A stretch of 64,000 nt of DNA from Zoogloea dura (GTDB taxonomy: Bacteria; Pseudomonadota; Gammaproteobacteria; Burkholderiales; Rhodocyclaceae), in the NCBI RefSeq assembly GCF_012927165.1, contig NZ_JABBGA010000008.1, positions 124,001 through 188,000 on the forward strand, read 5' to 3'. Below the pieces are notes generated by a model. The model saw only the letters and a list, made by a program, of their open reading frames with translations. It had not been told where the DNA came from and made no database searches. Shown here piece by piece: positions 16,224-25,372 of this stretch. Positions within the stretch are counted from its first letter, which is position 1; every line of letters starts with the position of its first letter. A program made the position numbers and the translations under genes.

Positions 16224-17999
16224 ATGGCCCGAATGAGAGCAGTGGATGCAGCCGCCGCGGTGATGCGCAAGGAAGGCGTGGAGACCGTTTTCGGCGTGCC
16301 CGGCGCCGCCATCAACCCCCTTTACTCGGCGATGAAGAAGGACGGCGGCTTCAAGCATGTGCTGGCCCGCCACGTGGAGGGGGCCTCGCACATGGCAGAG
16401 GGCTTCACCCGCGCCCGGGCCGGCAACCTGGGGGTGTGCATCGGCACCTCCGGCCCGGCCGGCACCGACATGATCACCGGCCTGTATTCCGCCTCGGCGG
16501 ATTCCATCCCCATCCTGTGCATCACCGGCCAGGCCCCCCGCGCCCGCCTCTACAAGGAGGACTTCCAGGCGGTGGACATCGAGTCCATCGCCAAGCCGGT
16601 GACCAAGTGGGCCGTCACCGTGCGCGAGCCGGCCCTGGTGCCGCGGGTCTTCCAGCAGGCCTTCCACATCATGCGTTCCGGCCGGCCCGGCCCGGTGCTG
16701 ATCGACCTGCCCTTCGACGTGCAGATGGCCGAGATCGAGTTCGACATCGACACCTACGAAGCGCTGCCCCTGCACAAGCCGGCCGCCAGCCGCGCCCAGG
16801 CCGAGAAGGCCGTGGCCATGCTCAACGCCGCCGAGCGCCCGCTGATCGTGGCCGGCGGCGGGGTCATCAATGCCGACGCGGCGGCCCGCCTGCAGGAATT
16901 CGCCGAGCTCACCGGCGTGCCGGTGATCCCCACCCTGATGGGCTGGGGCAGCCTCCCCGACGACCACCCGCTGATGGCCGGCATGGTCGGGCTGCAGACC
17001 TCCCACCGCTACGGCAACGCGACCATGCTGGCCTCCGACTTCGTGATCGGCATCGGCAACCGCTGGGCCAACCGCCACACCGGCTCGGTGGAGGTGTACA
17101 CCGAGGGCCGCAAGTTCGTGCATATCGACATCGAGCCGACCCAGATCGGCCGCGTCTTCGGGCCGGACTACGGGATCGTCTCCGACGCCGGCGCGGCCCT
17201 CGACCAGCTGATCGCGGTGGCCCGCGACCTGAAGGCGGCCGGCCAGCTGCCCTGCCGCAAGGCCTGGGCCGCCGACTGCCAGGAGCGCAAGCGCACCCTG
17301 CTGCGCAAGACCCACTTCGACACCACGCCGATGAAGCCCCAGCGCGTGTACGAAGAGATGAACAAGGCCTTCGGCCAGGACACCTGCTATGTCAGCACCA
17401 TCGGCCTGTCGCAGATCGCCGCGGCCCAGTTCCTGCACGTGTACAAGCCCCGCCACTGGATCAACTGCGGCCAGGCCGGCCCTCTCGGGTGGACCATCCC
17501 GGCGGCCCTCGGCGTGTGCGCGGCCGACCCGCAGCGCAAGGTGGTGGCCATCTCCGGCGACTACGACTTCCAGTTCATGATCGAAGAGCTGGCCGTCGGC
17601 GCCCAGTTCAAGCTGCCCTACCTGCACGTGGTGGTGAACAACGCCTACCTGGGCCTGATCCGCCAGTCCCAGCGCGGCTTCGACATGGACTACTGCGTGC
17701 AGCTGGCCTTCGAGAACATCAACGCCCCCGAAACCGAAGGCTACGGCGTCGACCACGTCACGGTGGTCGAAGGCCTGGGCTGCAAGGCCATCCGCGTGCG
17801 CCAGGCCGCGGACATCCAGCCGGCCTTCGCCCAGGCCCGTGCCTGGATGGAGGCGTTCCGCGTGCCGGTGGTGGTCGAGATCATCCTCGAACGGGTGACC
17901 AACATCTCGATGGGCACCGAGATCAACGCCATCAACGAGTTCGAGGAGCTGGCCGAGAAGGGTGCCGACGCCCCCACCGCCATCGCCCTGCTGGATTGA
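16224..17999 (+). CDS. gcl: Glyoxylate carboligase
   Basis: A 591-residue ThDP enzyme that condenses two glyoxylate to tartronate semialdehyde plus CO2. It follows E. coli Gcl almost throughout: [31 protein letters not shown] (valine where most ThDP enzymes have the catalytic glutamate, a Gcl hallmark), [13 protein letters not shown] and the ThDP/Mg segment ISGDYDFQF...[11 protein letters not shown] strong AAGGAGA precedes the ATG. It is the first gene of the glyoxylate-to-pyruvate operon and lies 120 bp after palindrome copy 1. Confidence 0.98.
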   Translation: MARMRAVDAAAAVMRKEGVETVFGVPGAAINPLYSAMKKDGGFKHVLARHVEGASHMAEGFTRARAGNLGVCIGTSGPAGTDMITGLYSASADSIPILCITGQAPRARLYKEDFQAVDIESIAKPVTKWAVTVREPALVPRVFQQAFHIMRSGRPGPVLIDLPFDVQMAEIEFDIDTYEALPLHKPAASRAQAEKAVAMLNAAERPLIVAGGGVINADAAARLQEFAELTGVPVIPTLMGWGSLPDDHPLMAGMVGLQTSHRYGNATMLASDFVIGIGNRWANRHTGSVEVYTEGRKFVHIDIEPTQIGRVFGPDYGIVSDAGAALDQLIAVARDLKAAGQLPCRKAWAADCQERKRTLLRKTHFDTTPMKPQRVYEEMNKAFGQDTCYVSTIGLSQIAAAQFLHVYKPRHWINCGQAGPLGWTIPAALGVCAADPQRKVVAISGDYDFQFMIEELAVGAQFKLPYLHVVVNNAYLGLIRQSQRGFDMDYCVQLAFENINAPETEGYGVDHVTVVEGLGCKAIRVRQAADIQPAFAQARAWMEAFRVPVVVEIILERVTNISMGTEINAINEFEELAEKGADAPTAIALLD

Positions 18000-18012
18000 A
18001 CGCTGTGTGCCC

Positions 18013-18030
18013 GGGCGGCTGAAGCCGCCC
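18013..18030. other. Small GC stem-loop in gcl-hyi gap
   Basis: GGGCGGC and GCCGCCC pair around a TGAA loop in the 48-bp gap between gcl and hyi, followed by CCTACAAAGGA. No T-run follows. Possible intercistronic mRNA-stabilising element. Confidence 0.4.
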
Positions 18031-18047
18031 CTACAAAGGAAAAGACC

Positions 18048-18821
18048 ATGCCGCGCTTTGCTGCCAATCTCTCAATGCTGTTCACCGAGCTGCCCTTCAT
18101 GGAGCGCTTCGGCGCCGCCGCCGCGGCCGGTTTCAAGGGGGTGGAATACCTCTTCCCCTATGCCTTCGCCAAGGAAGACCTGGCCGCCGGGCTGGCCCGC
18201 CACGGCCTGGTGCAGGTGCTGCACAACCTGCCCGCCGGCAACTGGGAGGCCGGCGAGCGGGGCATCGCCTGCCACCCGGAGCGGGTTGCCGAATTCCGCG
18301 ACGGCGTTGCCCGGGCCATCGACTACGCCACCGCCCTGGGCTGCACCCAGCTCAACTGCCTGGCCGGCATCGCCCCGGCCGGCGTGTCCGCCGAAGTGCT
18401 GCGCGAGACCTTCGTGGCCAACCTGCGCTTTGCCGCGGCGCAGCTCGAGGAGGCCGGCATCCGCCTGCTGATCGAGCCGATCAACACCTACGACATTCCC
18501 GGCTTCTACCTCAACCGGACTGCCCAGGCCGCGGAGATCCTCGACGCGGTGGGCTCGGCCAACCTCTTCATCCAGTACGACATCTACCACGCCCAGCGCA
18601 TGGAGGGCGAACTGGCCGCCACCATCGCCCGCCACCTGCCGCGCATCGCCCACATCCAGCTGGCCGACAACCCGGGCCGCCACGAGCCGGACAGCGGCGA
18701 GATCCACTACCCCTGGCTGCTGCGCCACATCGACGGCCTGGGCTACGAGGGCTGGATCGGCTGCGAATACAAGCCGGCCACCACCACCGCCGAAGGGCTC
18801 GGTTGGCTCCAGGCCTACTGA
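18048..18821 (+). CDS. hyi: Hydroxypyruvate isomerase
   Basis: The 257-residue TIM-barrel protein of the xylose-isomerase-like family interconverts hydroxypyruvate and tartronate semialdehyde. It begins MPRFAANLSMLFTELPFMER, typical of Hyi, and carries LIEPINTYDIPGFYL, QYDIYHAQRMEG and HIQLADNPGRHEPDSGE, which hold the metal-binding Glu/Asp/His residues. It is cytoplasmic and sits between gcl and glxR in the standard order. Confidence 0.96.
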   Translation: MPRFAANLSMLFTELPFMERFGAAAAAGFKGVEYLFPYAFAKEDLAAGLARHGLVQVLHNLPAGNWEAGERGIACHPERVAEFRDGVARAIDYATALGCTQLNCLAGIAPAGVSAEVLRETFVANLRFAAAQLEEAGIRLLIEPINTYDIPGFYLNRTAQAAEILDAVGSANLFIQYDIYHAQRMEGELAATIARHLPRIAHIQLADNPGRHEPDSGEIHYPWLLRHIDGLGYEGWIGCEYKPATTTAEGLGWLQAY

Positions 18822-18872
18822 AGCCCCCACCCCGACGAGACCCCCACAAAGACAAGGACAGGAGACAAGATC

Positions 18873-19766
18873 ATGGCAAACATCGGATTCATCGGCCTCG
18901 GCATCATGGGCGCCCCCATGGCCGGCCACCTCATCGCCGGCGGCCACACCGTGCACACCTACACCCACGGCGCCACCCCGGCGGCCCTCGTCGAAGCCGG
19001 CGCCAAAGCCTGCACCAGCGGTGCCGAGGTGGCGCGGGCGGCCGACATCATCATCACCATGGTGCCCGACACCCCCCACGTGGAGGACGCCCTGTTCAAT
19101 GCCGAGGGCGTCGCCGCCGGCCTCAGCCCGGGCAAGATCGTGGTGGACATGAGCTCCATCTCCCCGGTGGCCACCAAGGGCTTCGCCCAGCGCATCCAGG
19201 CCCTCGGTTGTGACTACCTGGACGCCCCGGTGTCCGGCGGCGAGGTGGGCGCCCAGGCCGCCAGCCTGACCATCATGGTCGGCGGCAGCGAGGCCGCCTT
19301 CGACAAGGTGAAGCCCCTGTTCGAGCTGATGGGCAGGAACATCACCCTGGTGGGGGGCAACGGCGACGGCCAGATCACCAAGGTGGCCAACCAGATCATC
19401 GTGGCGCTGACCATCGAGGCGGTGGGCGAGGCCCTGCTGCTGGCCGCCAAGGCCGGTGCCGACCCGGCCAGGGTGCGCCAGGCCCTGATGGGCGGCTTCG
19501 CCAACTCGCGCATCCTCGAGGTGCACGGCGAGCGCATGGTGAAGCGGACCTTCGACCCGGGCTTCCGCATCGAACTGCACCAGAAGGACCTCAACCTGGC
19601 CCTCACCACCGGCCGCCAGCTCGGCGTGCCGCTGCCCAACACCGCCACCGCCCAGGAGCTCTTCAACGCCTGCGCGGCCCATGGCGGCGCCGGCTGGGAC
19701 CACTCCGCCCTGGTGCGGGCGCTGGAGAAGATGGCCAACTTCGAGATCGGCCAGCAGGCCGCCTGA
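18873..19766 (+). CDS. glxR: Tartronate semialdehyde reductase
   Basis: The 297-residue beta-hydroxyacid dehydrogenase reduces tartronate semialdehyde to D-glycerate with NAD(P)H. The N-terminal nucleotide site is FIGLGIMGAPMAGHLIAGGH (residues about 5-24). The substrate-binding DAPVSGGEVGAQAASLTIMV and the catalytic lysine in NQIIVALTIEAVGEALLLA (preceded by ITKVA) match the family. A GGAGA ribosome site precedes the ATG. Confidence 0.96.
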   Translation: MANIGFIGLGIMGAPMAGHLIAGGHTVHTYTHGATPAALVEAGAKACTSGAEVARAADIIITMVPDTPHVEDALFNAEGVAAGLSPGKIVVDMSSISPVATKGFAQRIQALGCDYLDAPVSGGEVGAQAASLTIMVGGSEAAFDKVKPLFELMGRNITLVGGNGDGQITKVANQIIVALTIEAVGEALLLAAKAGADPARVRQALMGGFANSRILEVHGERMVKRTFDPGFRIELHQKDLNLALTTGRQLGVPLPNTATAQELFNACAAHGGAGWDHSALVRALEKMANFEIGQQAA

Positions 19767-19777
19767 GGAGCCGAGCC

Positions 19778-20200
19778 ATGCGCCACCTTGCCATCGAAGT
19801 GGGCTCGCGGCGCTTCGTCGCGCGCCTGGAGGAAGAGGCCGCGCCGAAGACCTGCGCGGCCTTCCTGAAGATGCTGCCCTTCTCCAACCAGGTCATCCAC
19901 TCCCGCTGGAGCGGCGAGGCGGTGTGGGTGCCGCTGGCCGATTTCGACACCGGCCTGGATTTCGAGAACCACACCAGCCACCCCTCGCGCGGCGACGTGC
20001 TGCTCTACCCGGGCGGCTTCTCGGAGACCGAGATCCTGTTTGCCTACGGCAGCTGCCGCTTTGCCAGCAAGATGGGGCAACTGGCCGGCAACCACTTCCT
20101 GACCGTGGTGGAAGGGGCAGACCAGCTCATGGACATGGGCCGCGAGGTGTTGTGGAAGGGGGCGCAGTGGGTGAGGTTCATCGACCTGGGCAAGCGCTGA
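19778..20200 (+). CDS. DUF3830 family protein (cyclophilin-like fold)
   Basis: This 140-residue protein begins MRHLAIEVGSRRFVARLEEE and has AAPKTCAAFLKMLPF followed by IHSRWSGEAVWVPL and GDVLLYPGG, the layout of the small cyclophilin-like DUF3830 family. Its function is not established; relatives often sit in ureide or amidohydrolase clusters, and here it lies 11 bp behind glxR. There are no membrane or export signals. A second small cyclophilin-like protein is encoded at 25645-26034. Confidence 0.75.
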   Translation: MRHLAIEVGSRRFVARLEEEAAPKTCAAFLKMLPFSNQVIHSRWSGEAVWVPLADFDTGLDFENHTSHPSRGDVLLYPGGFSETEILFAYGSCRFASKMGQLAGNHFLTVVEGADQLMDMGREVLWKGAQWVRFIDLGKR

Positions 20201-20242
20201 GCCGGGATTCAAGGCGCCGGGCTGCGGCAGTCGGGCTCCGGC

Positions 20243-20494
20243 TTGGAAGGGTCCAAATCCGCGCTGGAACATTCCATCTCAAACATGGAAGCGTCCAGAT
20301 CAGGGATGGAACATTCCATCCCGAACATGGAAGTGTCCAAGTCCGGGATGGACGCGTCCAAGTCTGATTTGAACGCGTCCAGATCGGAGATGGACACTTC
20401 CAACCCGGACCTGGACTTGTGCAAATCAGGGATGGACAGGTCCAAGTCAGGCTTGGAACGGTCCAAGTCTGATATGAAAGCAGCTATGGCCGAC
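20243..20494. repeat. Degenerate 21-bp tandem array (about 12 units)
   Basis: Units begin at 20243, 20264, 20285 and every 21 bp to 20474. The consensus is approximately ATGGACGCGTCCAAGTCAGG plus one base. Most units keep a TGGA-N4-TCCA dyad. The array fills most of the 332-bp gap between the DUF3830 and glycerate kinase genes. Because the period is seven codons, frames stay open on both strands and read as heptads, which is not evidence of coding. Confidence 0.85.
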
Positions 20495-20532
20495 CCCCGC
20501 AGGGCGGCGTCCCATCGATCAAAGGACAGAAC

Positions 20533-21798
20533 ATGACTTCCTCTTCCCCCCGTGACCTGCTCCAGGCCCTGTTCGCCGCGGCGGTCAATGCCGCCCAGCC
20601 GGAGCACTGCATCCCGCGCTTCCTGCCGGCGCCGCCCAAGGGGCGGACCCTGGTGATCGGGGCCGGCAAGGCCTCGGCGGCGATGGCCCGGGCCCTCGAG
20701 CGCCACTGGCCGGGCGAGCTGTCCGGGCTGGTGGTGACGCGCTATGGCTACGCCGTGCCCTGCGAACGCATCGAGATCGTCGAGGCGGCCCACCCGGTGC
20801 CCGACGCAGCCGGCCGCGAGGCCGCCGGCCGGCTGCTGGCACTGGTGCAGGGCCTCAGCGCCGACGACCTGGTGATCTGCCTGATCTCCGGCGGCGGCTC
20901 GGCCCTGCTGCCGCTGCCCGGCGAGGGCGTCAGCCTGGAGGACAAGCAGGCCATCAACCGGGCCCTGCTCAAGTCCGGCGCCACCATCTCGGAGATGAAC
21001 TGCGTGCGCCGCCACCTCTCGGCCATCAAGGGCGGGCGCCTGGCGGCGGCCTGCCATCCGGCGCGGGTGGTGAACCTGTTGATCTCCGACGTGCCCGGCG
21101 ACAACCCGATGGACATCGCCTCCGGCCCCACCGTGGCCGACCCCACCAGCTGCGCCGACGCACTGGAGATCGTGCGCCGCTACGCCATCGATCTGCCCGC
21201 CGGGGCCCGGGCCCTGCTCGACAGCGGCCGCGGCGAGACGGTGAAGCCGGGCGACCCCCGCCTCGCCGCCGTCGAGACCCACCTGGTGGCCACCCCCCAG
21301 ATGGCCCTCGAAGCCGCCGCCGGGGTGGCCCGGGCGGCCGGCATCACCCCCGTGCTGCTGGGCGACAGCATCGAGGGCGAAGCCCGCGACGTGGGCAAGG
21401 TGATGGCCGCCATCGCCCTGCAGGTCAAGCGCCACGGCCAGCCGGTGGCCGCCCCCTGCGTGCTGCTGTCCGGCGGCGAGACCACCGTGACCGTGCGCGG
21501 CACCGGGCGCGGCGGGCGCAACGTGGAGTTCCTGCTGTCCCTGGCGGTGGCCCTGGACGGCGCCGCCGGCATCCACGCGGTGGCCGGCGATACCGACGGC
21601 GTGGACGGCCTGGAGGAGATCGCCGGGGCCCTGGTGGCCCCCGACACCCTGGCCCGCGCCTGGGCCCGGGGCATCCGCCCCCGTGACAGCCTCGACAACA
21701 ACGACGGCCACGGCTTCTTCGACGCCCTGGGCGACAGCCTGGTCACCGGCCCGACCCTGACCAACGTGAATGACTTCCGGGCCATCCTGATCGGCTAG
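20533..21798 (+). CDS. ttuD: Glycerate kinase, MOFRL type (glycerate 2-kinase)
   Basis: The 421-residue protein phosphorylates D-glycerate; class members studied give 2-phosphoglycerate. It has the DUF4147 N-terminal domain with GKASAAMARALE, LISGGGSALLPLP and EMNCVRRHLSAIKGG, and a C-terminal MOFRL domain with LLSGGETTVTVRGTGRGGRN and AGDTDGVDG. Older annotation calls this family hydroxypyruvate reductase TtuD. It acts after GlxR and feeds enolase. The array at 20243-20494 lies directly upstream, leaving room for a weak ribosome site (AAAGGA). Confidence 0.93.
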   Translation: MTSSSPRDLLQALFAAAVNAAQPEHCIPRFLPAPPKGRTLVIGAGKASAAMARALERHWPGELSGLVVTRYGYAVPCERIEIVEAAHPVPDAAGREAAGRLLALVQGLSADDLVICLISGGGSALLPLPGEGVSLEDKQAINRALLKSGATISEMNCVRRHLSAIKGGRLAAACHPARVVNLLISDVPGDNPMDIASGPTVADPTSCADALEIVRRYAIDLPAGARALLDSGRGETVKPGDPRLAAVETHLVATPQMALEAAAGVARAAGITPVLLGDSIEGEARDVGKVMAAIALQVKRHGQPVAAPCVLLSGGETTVTVRGTGRGGRNVEFLLSLAVALDGAAGIHAVAGDTDGVDGLEEIAGALVAPDTLARAWARGIRPRDSLDNNDGHGFFDALGDSLVTGPTLTNVNDFRAILIG

Positions 21799-21832
21799 TG
21801 CCCGGCCGAACACACCCAAAGAGGAGACACAC

Positions 21833-22267
21833 ATGAAGACCACCCACGCATTGACGCTGGACGACGTAAAACGCATCGCCAGCGCCGCCGAGGCCGAGGC
21901 ACGGGCCTGTGGCTGGGCCGTGAGCATCGCCGTGTGCGATGCCGGCGGCCACGCCCTGTGGCTGCAGCGCATGGACGACGCGCCCCTGATGAGCGCCGCC
22001 GTGGCCCCCGAGAAGGCCCGCACCAGCGTGCTCTCCGGCAAGCCCAGCAAGACCTATGAGGACATGGTCAACAACGGCCGCATCGCCGCCCTGGCCATGC
22101 CGGTGGTGCCCCTGGAAGGCGGCGAGCCGATCATCGTCGACGGGGTGGTGATCGGCGCGGTGGGCGTCTCCGGCGTCAAGGCCGGCGAGGACGCCCAGGT
22201 GGCGCGGGCCGGAGTCGCCGCCCTTGCCGCCCTTGGCGGGCTGGTGCAGGAAAGGCGGGTGGCCTGA
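21833..22267 (+). CDS. GlcG/HbpS family protein
   Basis: The 144-residue protein is a single GlcG/HbpS domain (LTLDDVKRIASAAEAEA, SIAVCDAGGHALWLQRMDDA, KARTSVLSGKPS, then GVVIGAVGVSG). HbpS members bind heme, while GlcG accompanies glycolate/glyoxylate genes without a settled function. AGAGGAGA precedes the ATG. Its last base overlaps the pyk start (TGATG, 22265-22269). Confidence 0.85.
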   Translation: MKTTHALTLDDVKRIASAAEAEARACGWAVSIAVCDAGGHALWLQRMDDAPLMSAAVAPEKARTSVLSGKPSKTYEDMVNNGRIAALAMPVVPLEGGEPIIVDGVVIGAVGVSGVKAGEDAQVARAGVAALAALGGLVQERRVA

Positions 22268-23715
22268 TGAAACGCGATCGCCGCTCCCGCATCCTGGCCA
22301 CCCTCGGGCCGGCCAGCTCCACCGTCGAACGCATCCGCGAGCTGTGCGCGGCCGGCGCCGACGTGTTCCGCCTCAACTTCAGCCACGGCAGCCATGCCGA
22401 CCATGCCGAGCGCCTCAAGCTGATCCGCCAGGTGGAGGCCGAGCGCGGCCACCCCATCGGCGTGCTGATGGATCTGCAGGGCCCCAAGCTGCGGGTCGGG
22501 CGCATGGCCGGCGGCAAGGTGCTGCTCGAGGCGGGCCAGCCCTTCCGCCTCGACCTCGATCCGGCGGAGGGCGATGCCAGCCGCGCCGGTCTGCCCCATC
22601 CGGAGATCTTCGCCGCGCTGGAGGCCGGCACCGAGCTGCTGCTCGACGACGGCAAGCTGCGCCTGCGGGTGGACCGCTTCGGCCCCGACTTCGCCGAGAC
22701 CACCGTGCTGGTGGGGGGGGCCCTGTCCGACCGCAAGGGTGTCAACGTGCCTGGCGTGCTGCTGCCCATCTCCCCCCTCACCGCCAAGGACCGGGCCGAC
22801 CTGGCCTTCGGCCTGGAGCTGGGCGTGGACTGGGTGGCCCTGTCCTTCGTGCAGCGTCCGGAGGACATCCGCGAGGCCCGCGAGCTGATCGGCGACAGGG
22901 CCTGGATCATGGCCAAGCTCGAGAAGCCGGCCGCCATCGACCACCTGGACGCCATCGTGGCCCTGGCCGACGGGGTCATGGTGGCCCGCGGCGACCTGGG
23001 CGTCGAGCTGCCGCCCCAGCAGGTGCCGGTGCTCCAGCGCCGCATCGTGCGCGCCGCCCGCAAGGCCGGCCGCCCGGTGGTGGTGGCCACCCAGATGCTC
23101 GAATCGATGATCAGCGCCCCGGTGCCGACCCGCGCCGAAGCCTCCGACGTGGCCACCGCGGTGTACGAGGGCGCCGACGCGGTGATGCTGTCCGCCGAGT
23201 CCGCCTCCGGCCTGTACCCGGTGGAGGCGGTGAGCATCATGGATCACATCATCGGCGAGGTGGAGCGCGACCCGGCCTGGCGCACCGAGCTGGAGGCCAG
23301 CCACACCCCGGCCGAGGCCAACACCCCGGACGCCATCTGCTGCGCCCTGCGGCGGGTGGCCGAACTGCTCGAGCCGGCCGCCACGGTGGCCTTCACCAGC
23401 TCCGGCTTCAGCGCCCTGCGGGCCAGCCGCGAGCGCCCCCTGGCGCCCATCCTGGCCCTCACCCCACGCCTCGCCACGGCGCGCCGCCTGGCCCTGGTGT
23501 GGGGCGTGCTGCCGGTGCCCTTCGACGAGGTGCATGACGTGGCCGAGATGATCGAGCACGCCACCGCCGCCACCCTCAAGGCCGGCGTGGCCCAGCCCGG
23601 CGACACCGTGGTGGTGGTGGCCGGCCTGCCCTTCGGCCAGCAGGGCAGCACCAACCTGCTGCATGTGGCGAGGGTGCCGGGGGTGCCGGGGGTGCCGGGG
23701 GTGCCGGGGGTGTAG
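22267..23715 (+). CDS. pyk: Pyruvate kinase with VPG-repeat tail
   Basis: The 482-residue enzyme converts phosphoenolpyruvate plus ADP to pyruvate plus ATP. Key segments are RILATLGPASSTVERI, FRLNFSHGSHADH, DLQGPKLRVG, AKLEKPAAIDHLDAI (catalytic Lys), DGVMVARGDLGVELP and VATQMLESMI. The coding end contains four tandem GTGCCGGGG units (23674-23709), giving a VPGVPGVPGVPGV tail that looks like a microsatellite expansion. It is coupled to the GlcG gene and ends the glyoxylate operon just before palindrome copy 2. Confidence 0.96.
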   Translation: MKRDRRSRILATLGPASSTVERIRELCAAGADVFRLNFSHGSHADHAERLKLIRQVEAERGHPIGVLMDLQGPKLRVGRMAGGKVLLEAGQPFRLDLDPAEGDASRAGLPHPEIFAALEAGTELLLDDGKLRLRVDRFGPDFAETTVLVGGALSDRKGVNVPGVLLPISPLTAKDRADLAFGLELGVDWVALSFVQRPEDIREARELIGDRAWIMAKLEKPAAIDHLDAIVALADGVMVARGDLGVELPPQQVPVLQRRIVRAARKAGRPVVVATQMLESMISAPVPTRAEASDVATAVYEGADAVMLSAESASGLYPVEAVSIMDHIIGEVERDPAWRTELEASHTPAEANTPDAICCALRRVAELLEPAATVAFTSSGFSALRASRERPLAPILALTPRLATARRLALVWGVLPVPFDEVHDVAEMIEHATAATLKAGVAQPGDTVVVVAGLPFGQQGSTNLLHVARVPGVPGVPGVPGV

Positions 23716-23749
23716 GGGTGGGGGCACCTCGGTGCCTTTGCTGAACGGT

Positions 23750-24341
23750 TTTCCTTTGTTTTACGTTGGATTGGCCGGGAATTCGCCCCGGCGGGCGACC
23801 CCTTTCTTTGCGTCGCCAAAGAAAGGGGGAAAGAAAGGCGACCCGGCTTCCCCGGTCGTTCGCGTTGCGAACGACTCCCCTGCGCTGCTCGCATCGTGCG
23901 GCCGGCGCGGAACTCGTCGGCTACGCCTCCTCAGACAGCCGCGCCGGAAAGCCCCGCCCGCTGCTGCGCTGCTCGGCGGGTCAGAACGGGCTTTCAGCAA
24001 GCACCGAGCCTCTACGGAAAGACCGGTGGGTGCGAGACGCTGGGGTTGTGCTTGTGCGTTGATCATCACGCTCTGCTTCAGCAAACGCGCGGTGTTTGCG
24101 AAAAGCCCGTTCCGACCCGCCGAGCAGCGGAACGGCAGGCGGGGTAGTCCGGCGCGGCTGTTTGAGCCCGCAGGGCGAGTTCCGCGCCGGCCGCCTGCCG
24201 TGAGCAGCGCAGGGCAGTCATTCGCGCAGCGAATGACCGGGGAGGCGGGTCGCCTTCTTTGCCTCCTTTCTTGGCGAAGCAAGAAAGGAGGTCGCCCGCC
24301 GGGGCGAAATCCCGGCCAATTCAACGTGGAAAAAAGGAAAG
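23750..24341. repeat. Giant imperfect palindrome, copy 2 (about 590 bp)
   Basis: Nearly identical to 15517-16103 and in the same orientation. Edges are TACGTTGGATTGGCCGGG on the left and CCCGGCCAATTCAACGTGG on the right. The arms match copy 1 at most positions, but the central roughly 30 bp differ completely. The tip here is GCGT-TGATCATC-ACGC (24056-24071) instead of GTTGG-AAG-CCAAC, so the ability to form a terminal hairpin is kept while its sequence is not. The rest of the 751-bp gap (24342-24466) holds the LysR gene leader and nothing else evident. Confidence 0.9.
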
Positions 24342-24466
24342 CCCACCAGCAAAGCCACCCCAGCACCCGAACGCAAAATGACTGACAGTCCCCCAGCAGG
24401 CATTGATCCAGCGCCCCTCACCGTACCCCTTCATATCGTCCCCACACCGACAAAGGAACCCTCACC

Positions 24467-25372
24467 ATGGACCGCTACACCGAACTGCGCAGCTTCGTGC
24501 TCGTCGCCGAGAAGGGCAGCTTCGCCTCGGCCGCGCTGCTCGAACAGGTGACGCCGGTGGTCATGGGCCGGCGGCTGGATGCGCTGGAAGGCCGCCTCGG
24601 CGTGAAGCTGATGCACCGCTCCACCCGCGGCCTGCACCTCACCGACCTGGGTGAGCGCTACCTGGAACAGGCCCGCCAGCTGCTGAAGGACTTCGACGAG
24701 GTGGAGGCGGGCATCAGCGCCGGGCGCCACACCGTGCGCGGCCACCTGGTGGTGTCGGCCCCGGCCGCCTTCGGGCGCCGCCACGTGGCCCCCCACGGCC
24801 CGGGCTTCCAGGCCCTGCACCCGGACATCAAACTGTCCTTCAACCTCACCGACAGCGTGGTGGACCTGGTGCGCGAAGGCTACGACATGGGCATCCGCAT
24901 CGGCGAGGTGACCGACCCCAACTACGTGGCGGTGCGCCTCTACCCCAACCGCCGGGTGGTGTGCGGCACCCCGGCCTACTTCGCCACCCACGGCACGCCG
25001 CGCAGCCTGGAAGACCTGGCCGCCCACAACTGCCTGGCCTTCAACCTGCAAGGCGGCCAGCAGCGCGGCTGGTCCTTCCGCAAGGACGGCAAGCCCGTCG
25101 CCCTGCGCGTCAGCGGCAACCTCGACTGCAACGACGGCGAGCTGCTCTACGACTGGGTCCGGCAAGGCCTCGGCATCGGCTGGCGCTCCACCTGGGAGAT
25201 CGAAGGCGAACTCAAGCGCGGCGAACTCGTCACCGTGCTCGACGACTTCGCCCTCAGCGCCTACGACATCCAGGCCGTCTACCCCCAGCAGCGCTACCTG
25301 CCGGCCAAGGTGAGGCACTTCATGGATTACCTGAAGGGGATCTACCAGACGGAGGGGTATTGGGAGCGCTGA
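24467..25372 (+). CDS. LysR-family transcriptional regulator
   Basis: A 301-residue LysR protein of the CrgA-like group: helix-turn-helix at residues 1-60 (YTELRSFVLVAEKGSFASAA, RRLDALEGRLGVKLMHRSTR), linker helix, then the effector domain (about 90-295). AAAGGA precedes the ATG. It follows the glyoxylate operon and palindrome copy 2, so a role in glyoxylate or purine genes is possible but unproven. Confidence 0.92.
   Translation: MDRYTELRSFVLVAEKGSFASAALLEQVTPVVMGRRLDALEGRLGVKLMHRSTRGLHLTDLGERYLEQARQLLKDFDEVEAGISAGRHTVRGHLVVSAPAAFGRRHVAPHGPGFQALHPDIKLSFNLTDSVVDLVREGYDMGIRIGEVTDPNYVAVRLYPNRRVVCGTPAYFATHGTPRSLEDLAAHNCLAFNLQGGQQRGWSFRKDGKPVALRVSGNLDCNDGELLYDWVRQGLGIGWRSTWEIEGELKRGELVTVLDDFALSAYDIQAVYPQQRYLPAKVRHFMDYLKGIYQTEGYWER

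Noticed and set aside
20243-20536. A 97-residue heptad-repeat protein (MEGSKSALEHSISN...)
   Set aside because: The heptad is forced by the 21-bp repeat period. The minus strand is equally open and the start would be TTG without a ribosome site.
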